Shown here: piece after piece, positions 24,972 through 30,946 of the stretch
Layout: each line of letters opens with the position of its first letter
Numbering within the stretch: position 1 is the stretch's first letter
From: DATHCB01 sp035319765
Lineage (GTDB): Archaea > Thermoproteota > Bathyarchaeia > Bathyarchaeales > SOJC01
NCBI GenBank assembly: GCA_035319765.1
Contig: DATHCB010000120.1
Span: 1-30,946 of the forward strand
Direction: 5' to 3'
DNA: 30,946 nt
The notes under the pieces: generated by a model
Databases searched by the model: none
The model's input: only the letters and a program-made list of their open reading frames with translations
Told to the model about the DNA's origin: nothing
Program-made: the position numbers and the translations under genes

Positions 24972-25271
24972 CGCAACGCGACTCTCCCTTATATCTTAGA
25001 TCGAGGGACGGTTGCATTCCGAAAAGCTAAGAACCAAATCGTATTCTTGACGTAAGACATTGGGCAGCACACAGTGGCAAAGCTTAGACATAAAAGTGTC
25101 AAGAGTAATTAACATACGATACCATAGAACGTGAAGGAGCTCGGATTGATTAAGCATTTCTGCATGTTTGCAAATGGAAATACCTCCGAATCGAATTTTA
25201 GATTTTCGTCGTTCTCACATGACAGTTATTCTGGTCCACGATAATTGGAAAGGGCAGGGGAGGCAAAACCG
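24972..25271 (+). other. Gene-free region, possible tyrosine recombinase relic
   Basis: This stretch of 300 bases has no intact gene. Between about 25050 and 25115 one frame reads VRHWAAHSG and another KLRHKSVKSN, which recall the RHW and LGHKSIKNT motifs of archaeal integrases, shifted in frame and interrupted by stops. The match is weak. GGGGAGG at the right end is the ribosome binding site of the next gene. Confidence 0.3.
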
Positions 25272-26168
25272 ATGGATTTGTCCGTAGTGATTGCCACATA
25301 TAATAGATGTAGCAATTTGGAAGACTGTATACGATCGTTGCTGCGAATGAAAGAAAAACCATCGGAGATTATAGTTGTGGATAGTTCGTCAACGGATGGC
25401 ACTAGTAGACTAGCTAAAATCTACCCGATACGGTACGTATCCATACGAGAGAGGAATCGACAGCGGGCGAGAAACGTCGGTTTATCTCAATCTAAGGGCG
25501 ATGTCGTGGCATTCGTTGATGATGACGTTGTAGTGGACGAAAACTGGTCCACTAGCGTGTTGATCTCATATGCGCATTCATACATTGGCGGCGTTGGAGG
25601 TCGGGTTATCCCTTATGGCTCGACAGCCAGTTACTTTACAAGAGCAAAAAAGAGCGAAATTGGAAAGATATATGCTGACGGGCTCATTCTGGGCAATTTC
25701 GATGCTCCACTGCCCGCCTCAATAGAAGTTGATCATCTGCCTGGCTGCAACATGTCTTTTCGGAAAGACCTTCTCATGAAAGTGGGTGGCTTTGACGAAA
25801 ATTTTATGGGCAACAGTTTTAGGGATGACACCGACGCAAGTCTCAGAATAAGAACAATCGGCTACAAGCTTGTCTATCAACCAAAGGCTTTGATTTGGCA
25901 CAAATTTATGGGAAGAGTAGTCGATGAAAAGTGGGCTTATTGGTATTTTCGCAATAGTATTTATTTCTACTTCAAAAACATCTTTCGGCCAGTCGGATTT
26001 TATTTTCCCCATTTCTTGTTAAGACTAGTTCTCTTCCCTCAAGGATATGTCAGAAGATCACAGCTTCGGATGACAATCAGCTTGTCATTAATACTGGGTT
26101 CTATAAAAGGCGTAACAGATGGCTTTTTCTTCTCTAGAAATAGGAGGCGTCTTTGGAAGTTTTATTGA
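25272..26168 (+). CDS. GT2 glycosyltransferase
   Basis: This family 2 glycosyltransferase of 298 aa begins MDLSVVIATYNRCSNLEDCI. It has IIVVDSSSTDGTSRLA, NRQRARNVGLSQSKGDVVAF, the metal site VDDDVVVDENW and a late acidic motif FRDDTDASLRIRTIGYKLVY. The frame extends to a TTG at 25245, but the ATG at 25272 follows GGGGAGG by about nine bases and starts just before the first beta strand. The C-terminal 60 residues are moderately hydrophobic and basic (FYFPHFLLRLVLFPQG), suggesting contact with the membrane. It appears to be a single-gene unit with spacers on both sides. Confidence 0.9.
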   Translation: MDLSVVIATYNRCSNLEDCIRSLLRMKEKPSEIIVVDSSSTDGTSRLAKIYPIRYVSIRERNRQRARNVGLSQSKGDVVAFVDDDVVVDENWSTSVLISYAHSYIGGVGGRVIPYGSTASYFTRAKKSEIGKIYADGLILGNFDAPLPASIEVDHLPGCNMSFRKDLLMKVGGFDENFMGNSFRDDTDASLRIRTIGYKLVYQPKALIWHKFMGRVVDEKWAYWYFRNSIYFYFKNIFRPVGFYFPHFLLRLVLFPQGYVRRSQLRMTISLSLILGSIKGVTDGFFFSRNRRRLWKFY

Positions 26169-26354
26169 GGGATTGGAGACGCGAGCCTAAACGCGTCAGG
26201 GCCGCTGATATAGACCGCTAAGTCTTCATCTTCTTTATCATAATTGCTTGTATTCTAGAAGCATTGATCCGCATGGGAATTTTCGTTGAAGGCCTTTGCG
26301 ACATATAATGAAGTCTTTGATGATGTATAAACATGTAGGGGCTTACTTATCGGG

Positions 26355-27710
26355 TTAGCGCACTTCGATCTTAGGGCCCAGACCGACCGCTGCGAATTTG
26401 AGTTTTTGACTGAATTCTTGTGAGTTGTAGATTCTTCTTCCGTCTATGAGTATGGCGTGTTTCATGTTTTTGGTGAAGTCTTCTGGCTTGAGTTTTTTGA
26501 ATTCGTTCCATTCTGTCACTATGATGCAGCAGTCTGCTTCTTTGAGGCATTCGATCGTTGATGATGCGTATTGGATTCTTTTCTTGAAAATTGTTTTGGC
26601 GTTGGAGATCGCCCTTGGGTCGTAGGCTGTGACTTTTGCGCCTTCCTTTAGCAGTTGGTTTATTATGGGTATGACTCTGGCCTCTCTCATGTCGTCTGTG
26701 TCTGGCTTAAACGCTAGACCTAGGATTGCCACGTTTTTGCCTTCAAGGTCGCCGACTTGCTCTCTGCAGAACTGGACGGCCTTGAGGGGCTGGGTCTCGT
26801 TAACGCTTTCAACAGACTCTAAAAGTTCGAGGCGGTAGCCGAGGCTTTTCGAGTACGCTAGGAGAGCTTTAACGTCCTTCGGGAAGCATGAGCCTCCATA
26901 ACCTAACCCAGCGTTTAGGAATGGGGGGCCGATTCTTTTGTCCAGTCCCATGGTCGTGGCAACTGTTTTTACATCTGCGTTGGGGATTTTTTCGCAAACG
27001 TGCGCGATCGAGTTAATGAAACTGATTTTGGTGGCGAGCATGGAGTTGCTAGCGTATTTTATCAGCTCAGCCGTTGAAGGGGTGGTTCTGATTATTGGAG
27101 GACTGCTCGAGGCGTAGAAGCCCTTGTACAAGTCTTCCAATGCATTACCAGATTTTCTGTCGTGTTCACCTATGACCACGCGGTCTGTATCGATTGTGTC
27201 TTCAAACGCGGAACCTTGGCGCAGAAATTCTGGGCTCATGCATAGCCCGAAGTCTGAGCCGCATTTCTTTCCTGATTCTTCTTCGAGTATTGGTCTCACC
27301 AAGTCTTCCGTTGTTCCCGGCACAACAGTGCTTTTTATTACGACCACATGGTACGTGCTTTTCTTGTCGAGTGCCTTTCCGACGTCATGTGCGGATGATT
27401 CTATGAATTGGAGGTCTATGCTGCCATCGGGCTTGCTTGGCGTTCCGACGGCGTTGAAGGTGAAGTCTGTTTCGAGGACGGAGGCCTCTGTTTGACTGAT
27501 CAGGCATCTAAGGCGTCCAGCTTGAATGGCTTCTTTTAACAGTTTGTGAAGGTCGGGTTCATAAAATGGCGGGATTCCTCTGTTTATTTTGGCTGCTTTT
27601 TCGGCGTCATGCGTTGAAGCGATGACATTGTATCCTCTGCTTGCAAATCCAACGGCGGTGCATAAGCCTACGTAACCTATGCCAAGAACAGATATGCCGG
27701 GTTTTTCCAA
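26355..27710 (-). CDS. ugd: UDP-glucose 6-dehydrogenase
   Basis: This 451-aa nucleotide-sugar dehydrogenase most likely oxidises UDP-glucose to UDP-glucuronate with two NAD. It has the NAD motif SVLGIGYVGLCTAVGFA (7-23), FNAVGTPSKPDGSIDL, the family signature KYASNSMLATKISFINSIA, the catalytic C275 in GYGGSCFPKDV, and the C-terminal ILGLAFKPDTDDMREA. GDP-mannose and UDP-ManNAc dehydrogenases share this pattern, but the neighbouring uridylyltransferase and decarboxylase-like genes support UDP-glucose. The start is a TTG at 27710 with GAGGG about eight bases upstream. It is divergent from the uridylyltransferase gene and shares a TATA region with it. STHD replaces the usual Asp-x-Asp after the second strand, an uncommon variant. 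Confidence 0.9.
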   Translation of the reverse strand: MEKPGISVLGIGYVGLCTAVGFASRGYNVIASTHDAEKAAKINRGIPPFYEPDLHKLLKEAIQAGRLRCLISQTEASVLETDFTFNAVGTPSKPDGSIDLQFIESSAHDVGKALDKKSTYHVVVIKSTVVPGTTEDLVRPILEEESGKKCGSDFGLCMSPEFLRQGSAFEDTIDTDRVVIGEHDRKSGNALEDLYKGFYASSSPPIIRTTPSTAELIKYASNSMLATKISFINSIAHVCEKIPNADVKTVATTMGLDKRIGPPFLNAGLGYGGSCFPKDVKALLAYSKSLGYRLELLESVESVNETQPLKAVQFCREQVGDLEGKNVAILGLAFKPDTDDMREARVIPIINQLLKEGAKVTAYDPRAISNAKTIFKKRIQYASSTIECLKEADCCIIVTEWNEFKKLKPEDFTKNMKHAILIDGRRIYNSQEFSQKLKFAAVGLGPKIEVR

Positions 27711-27723
27711 GGATCGGCCCTCG

Positions 27724-27735
27724 AATCACGTGATT
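27724..27735. promoter_or_regulatory. 12-bp perfect palindrome, candidate operator
   Basis: AATCACGTGATT is a perfect 12-base palindrome with a CACGTG core. It lies between the ugd start codon and the shared TATA box, at the expected transcription start of ugd (near 27738). A dimeric repressor bound there would block ugd. This is inferred from symmetry and position. Confidence 0.4.
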
Positions 27736-27761
27736 AGCTCAGTTCCAGAATTTGCATTAAG

Positions 27762-27769
27762 TATATATT
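27762..27769. promoter_or_regulatory. Shared TATA box for divergent ugd and galU-like genes
   Basis: TATATATT, read as AATATATA on the other strand, lies about midway between the two divergent starts. On the plus strand it would start transcription near 27791, 12 bases before the ATG at 27803; on the minus strand near 27738, about 28 bases before the ugd TTG. Confidence 0.5.
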
Positions 27770-27802
27770 GATTATGCCAAGAATTCTAGCTGGGTAAGGT
27801 TA

Positions 27803-28675
27803 ATGATAAAGAAGGTCATTGTTCCTGCAGCTGGTTTAGGTACTCGTTTGTTTCCAGCGACGAAGGAGCAGCCTAAGGAGATGCTTCCGGTTTTTTCCAG
27901 GACTACAAACGGAAACGTCGTTAAGCCGCTGCTACAAGTAGTTTTTGAGCAGTTGTATGGATTCGGGCTTCGGGAGTTTTGTTTTGTTGTTGGTAGGGGA
28001 AAGCGCAGTATAGAGGATCATTTCACTCCTGATCAAGATTCAATCAGCATGCTTGAAACCATGGGCAGGAACGGGATAGCTACGGATTTGGAGGATTTTT
28101 ATGGAAAACTCAAGACTTCAACGATCATGTGGGTGAATCAGCCTGAGCCTAAGGGTTTTGGTGATGCTGTCTTGCTGGCTCAACCCTTTGTGCAGAATGA
28201 GCGGTGTCTTGTTCACGCGGGTGATAGCTGCATAGTTTCGCGGAAAATGGACTACGTCAAACTGTTACTGACCGCTTTTGAAAGGCTAGACGCAGACGCG
28301 GCTTTCATAGCATTGGAGATTGATCGCCCGCGGCAGTATGGGATTATTGAGGGCGAGGAGACAGAGCCTGGAATTTACAGGGTCAAGGCTGCAGTTGAAA
28401 AACCTGAGAAACCACAGACTAATCTGGCGATCATGGCCATGTACGTCTTTCGGCCTATAATTTTTAAGGCATTGGGTCAGACTCAACCTGGACAAAATGG
28501 AGAGATTCAGCTGACAGACGCTATCCAAAGGCTTATTGATTGGAATTTGAAGGTGTATGCTGTCAAGTTAAACAAGGATTACAAGCACCTAGACATAGGC
28601 AGCCCTGAAAGATATTGGGATGCTCTGTCGCTGTCGTACCAACGTTTTTGCGGGAGATCTACAAATGATAGGTGA
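27803..28675 (+). CDS. galU: UTP-glucose-1-phosphate uridylyltransferase
   Basis: This 290-aa protein makes UDP-glucose from UTP and glucose-1-phosphate. The nucleotide-binding signature is VPAAGLGTRLFPATKEQPKEMLPV (about 7-30), followed by VNQPEPKGFGDAVLLAQ, the metal-binding VHAGDSC, VEKPEKP and the C-terminal GEIQLTDAIQRL with HLDIGSPERYWDAL. All are characteristic of GalU-type enzymes, and length is normal. The following gene begins inside the last 11 bases of this one, so the two are translationally coupled. With divergent ugd it would supply UDP-glucose and UDP-glucuronate. AglF of haloarchaea plays the same role in protein N-glycosylation. Confidence 0.92.
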   Translation: MIKKVIVPAAGLGTRLFPATKEQPKEMLPVFSRTTNGNVVKPLLQVVFEQLYGFGLREFCFVVGRGKRSIEDHFTPDQDSISMLETMGRNGIATDLEDFYGKLKTSTIMWVNQPEPKGFGDAVLLAQPFVQNERCLVHAGDSCIVSRKMDYVKLLLTAFERLDADAAFIALEIDRPRQYGIIEGEETEPGIYRVKAAVEKPEKPQTNLAIMAMYVFRPIIFKALGQTQPGQNGEIQLTDAIQRLIDWNLKVYAVKLNKDYKHLDIGSPERYWDALSLSYQRFCGRSTNDR

Positions 28676-29681
28676 CATAATCCTTGAGGATATTGAAGAA
28701 ATAGAGAATCTCTTAAAGCGGGATGTTTACGCGGGAAAAAAAGCGCTGGTTACTGGTGGTGCGGGTTTTATCGGCAGTTGGCTCTGCGACGTGTTAATTA
28801 GCCTCGGCGCTAAAGTTACGAGTGTAGATGACTTTTCGACTGGTTGACTGAAGAATATTGATCACTTGGCAAGGAATCCCTGCTTTAAACTCGTAAAACG
28901 TGACATCTGCGCCTTTCAGAGCCGAGACAAGTTTGATCTTGTCTTTCATATGGCGGGGCATGCGTCTCCTGAGGAGTATCAAGCGCATCCGATTAAAACC
29001 TTGTACGCGAGTTCGTTTGGCAGCGCAAACATAGCTGAGTTAGCGAGAAAAGATGATGCGGTTGTTCTTTTCGCCTCGACTTCAGAGGTTTATGGTGACG
29101 CAGAGGTTGTGCCTACGCCTGAAAGCTACTGGGGGCGGGTCAATCCGATCGGGCCTAGGTCATGTTACGATGAGGGGAAGAGGTTCGCCGAAGCTCTGTT
29201 TCTGGCTTACTTTAAGCAGTACGGTCTGAACGTAAGGATTCCGAGAATCTTCAATTCATATGGTCCGCGTTTGAGGGAGGATGGACTTTATGGAAGGGCT
29301 ATGTCGCGTTTCATCACTCAAGCTCTGGCGAATAAGCCTATAACGGTCTATGGCGATGGAAAACAAACCAGATCATTCTGCTATATAACCGACACCGTTA
29401 TGGCTTTAATGTTGCTGATAAGCAACGACAAGGCCAAAGGCCAAGTTGTAAATGTTGGGGGTTCTAGAGAAGTAACTATTCTGGAGTTGGCGGAGACGAT
29501 TAAGAAGTTGGCCAAATGCAAGTCTCAATTAACCTTTCATCCGTTGCCTAGGGATGACCCCAAAAGGCGTTGCCCCGACACGAGCAAACTGAAAAAGCTG
29601 ACGGGATGGAGCCCAAAAATGACATTTGCAAAGGGACTCGAAAGGACAATAACGTGGTTTTCATCGAGAAGCCTGTCTTAA
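28665..29681 (+). pseudogene. UDP-glucuronate decarboxylase-like SDR, interrupted by in-frame TGA
   Basis: The gene encodes a 338-residue extended SDR enzyme that looks most like UDP-glucuronate decarboxylase, which makes UDP-xylose. It starts with ATG, has GGGAG about eight bases upstream and overlaps galU by 11 bases. The NAD motif TGGAGFIGSW is intact, as are STSEVYGD, the catalytic Tyr-x3-Lys (about Y168, K172) in RSCYDEGKR, RIFNSYGPRLREDG and VYGDGKQTRSF; the SCYDEGKR motif is diagnostic of the decarboxylase. Codon 61 (28845-28847) is TGA within DDFSTG-stop-LKNIDHL, where homologs usually have Arg or Ser. The frame is perfect on both sides. This is a nonsense mutation (CGA to TGA fits), a sequence error or readthrough. 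As written, only a 60-aa fragment or an N-terminally truncated 271-aa product would be made. Confidence 0.85.
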
Positions 29682-29695
29682 TGATTGGGAAGCGT

Positions 29696-29985
29696 TTAGA
29701 TCAGGTAAATCACTGCCGACTTTGCCAGTCCCCACATTATTCTGAGATTTGCTTCTATTGTACCACCTATTCGCGATTTACTTCCGTCCAACGCATCGTA
29801 CTTTATTTCGCCCATATCAAGGCGTTTCTTCTTTGCTATGACAAGAAATTCTGCACCGAAAGTCCCGCCGCCTCCAGGATAGATTTCAAAATCGCTTTCT
29901 TCCTGTATGCTCTGAAGTTGGACGCGCTTGGGTCCTTAGGAAAAATTCGACATGTCCCCTTCTTTGTCGGTATTGCAGCGCGCGC
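29696..29985 (-). pseudogene. Frameshifted remnant of a GT2 glycosyltransferase C-terminus
   Basis: On the minus strand two reading frames join into a recognisable glycosyltransferase tail. The first frame (about 29985 to 29870) reads KDPSASNFRAYRKKAILK, like the DxTSGFRAY block that follows the catalytic half of DPM1-type GT2 proteins. After a one-base shift in a G-rich stretch near 29870, the other frame reads FGAEFLVIAKKKRLDMGEIK and ends SRIGGTIEANLRIMWGL, resembling the E-x-L, EVPI and G-S-K elements, with a stop at 29696-29698. The catalytic N-terminal half is absent. The intact GT2 gene further right lies on the same strand, so this may be a relic of a lost neighbour or paralog. Confidence 0.6.
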
Positions 29986-30146
29986 TCAAGTCTGAGAAGC
30001 ATCTTAATTGTATTTTACGCATGATGGGGCTCTGTTATATAGAGGTCGCAGTCGAGAATTGTCAAAATCCTCAGTAATCAAGTTGGCGCTGCAAATTTTT
30101 CTTGAGAGGTGATAAGCTTCGAGAGACTTACTTTGAAAATGTTTTT

Positions 30147-30946
30147 TTAAAAGAGCCTGATCCGTCTGTATAGGTCGATGAGTCTTTCTATTCCCTCGTC
30201 GACCCCATGCATGTTAGAGAAGCTATTCGTTAATTCTATGTTTTTCTCTTCGGACAGTATCGTGACGCCAAACTTGCTTTTGATTACGTAAGCGAGAAAA
30301 TCTCTAAACTCGGCTTTCGTGAGTTTGGATTTTCCGCGTTTTCTGTTGCTGAATACTATTGGGACCTGGGTAATTCTGAACTTTCTTGTATGCGCTTGTT
30401 TCACTGTCTCTATTTGGATTTCGTAGGTCTGGCTGTGAAGGTCGCCGATCACACTTCTTACGTAGTCTATTGAGTAGCATCTGAAACCGCTCGTGCAGTC
30501 TTGGGTTCTCACGCCTACCATTATTGTCGCTATCAGGTTGGCGACGTGACTTATCAGCTGCCTCTCAAACGGCCATCCCTCAGTTTTGCCGCCGTGACTA
30601 TACCTGCTGCCAATCACAAGGTCGTTGCCTTGTTTCGCCGATTTTATCAGTCGCGGTATATCTCTTGGATTGTGCGAGTAGTCAGAGTCCATAGCGACAA
30701 TGTAGTCCGGCGGCTTTTCAAGAGAAAGGAGCAAACGAAACCCCGCGGTTATAGCTGTTCCCAATCCGAGCTTAGCAGGCCGTACGAAAAGTATGACATT
30801 ATCGTATTCTCTCTGAAGTCGACGAACAATGCTGGCCGTCCCGTCCGGGCTCGAGTCGTCGACCACTAGCACCAGACTGTTTAGGCTCAGGCTTTGGATT
30901 TCTCGAATCAAGCTTTCTATGTCTTGCGCTTCGCGATAAGTTGGCA
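30147..30946 (-). CDS. GT2 glycosyltransferase, DPM1-like, 5' end outside the window
   Basis: This is a polyprenyl-phosphate sugar synthase-like family 2 glycosyltransferase on the minus strand. The frame is open to the right edge, where PTYREAQDIESLI corresponds to the first motif (P-T-Y-N-E), so only about ten residues are likely to be missing. Further motifs are VVDDSSPDGTASIV, KLGLGTAITAGF, the metal site MDSDYSHNP, VIGSRYSHGG, DCTSGFRCYS, and VPIVFSNRKRGKSKL. The C-terminal 50 residues extend beyond the usual DPM1 end and have no membrane segment. It probably charges the lipid carrier with a hexose for the locus. Confidence 0.9.
   Translation of the reverse strand, partial: PTYREAQDIESLIREIQSLSLNSLVLVVDDSSPDGTASIVRRLQREYDNVILFVRPAKLGLGTAITAGFRLLLSLEKPPDYIVAMDSDYSHNPRDIPRLIKSAKQGNDLVIGSRYSHGGKTEGWPFERQLISHVANLIATIMVGVRTQDCTSGFRCYSIDYVRSVIGDLHSQTYEIQIETVKQAHTRKFRITQVPIVFSNRKRGKSKLTKAEFRDFLAYVIKSKFGVTILSEEKNIELTNSFSNMHGVDEGIERLIDLYRRIRLF

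Noticed and set aside
28845..28847. TGA as selenocysteine or a reassigned codon
   Set aside because: Homologs have Arg or Ser at this position, not Cys or Sec, and TGA ends several other genes in the window. Mutation, sequence error or readthrough is simpler.
29570..29995. 141-codon plus-strand frame after the decarboxylase-like gene
   Set aside because: It overlaps the end of that gene in another frame and resembles no known protein; the antisense GT2 relic explains the region better.
1..30946. tRNA, rRNA, CRISPR arrays, insertion-sequence ends, replication origin repeats
   Set aside because: Scanned by eye across the window; no repeated spacer pattern, terminal inverted repeats, origin-like repeat array or cloverleaf was found.

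Overview
The window is archaeal chromosomal DNA, most likely from the TACK side of the Archaea; a Bathyarchaeia-like lineage is my best guess, but this is inference from gene content and order, not a search. The informational genes are archaeal: diphthamide enzyme Dph2, exosome subunit Csl4, RNA polymerase subunit L, transcript-cleavage factor TFS, PCNA, both primase subunits and GINS. TTG and GTG starts are common, and several genes have archaeal TATA boxes at a sensible distance. No rRNA, tRNA, CRISPR array or insertion sequence was recognised.

Left third (1-8708), core information processing: the 3' end of dph2, a METTL5-type methyltransferase, csl4 and rpoL on the plus strand; a small RNase III-like gene on the minus strand meeting rpoL tail to tail; a DUF99/UPF0215 gene and TFS on the plus strand; an archaeosortase on the minus strand; PCNA and PriL on the plus strand; and GINS51 and PriS as a minus-strand pair that meets PriL tail to tail with overlapping stop codons. 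PCNA should start at a TTG (5091) behind a strong Shine-Dalgarno sequence, not at the upstream ATGs.

Right two thirds (9022-30946), a surface-glycan or glycoprotein locus: four complete GT2 glycosyltransferases, a fifth that runs off the right edge and a remnant of another; three GT4 glycosyltransferases; a CDP-paratose/tyvelose 2-epimerase-like SDR; a class I methyltransferase; a B12-type radical SAM enzyme with an unusual CX7CX2C cluster motif; and two large multi-span membrane proteins (1021 and 684 aa) resembling YfhO/AftD-like and PTPS-related GT-C proteins. At the right end, UDP-glucose dehydrogenase and UTP-glucose-1-phosphate uridylyltransferase diverge from a shared TATA region, followed by a UDP-glucuronate decarboxylase-like gene. 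Together these three would give UDP-glucose, then UDP-glucuronate, then UDP-xylose. The archaeosortase in the left part could process exported proteins that such glycans decorate, though no substrate is visible here.

The glycan locus carries several lesions: an in-frame TGA in the decarboxylase gene, a GT2 gene with no canonical start codon before its essential N-terminus, a frameshifted antisense GT2 remnant, and a possible tyrosine-recombinase relic. Either the locus is decaying and being remodelled, or some of these are sequence errors or recoding events.
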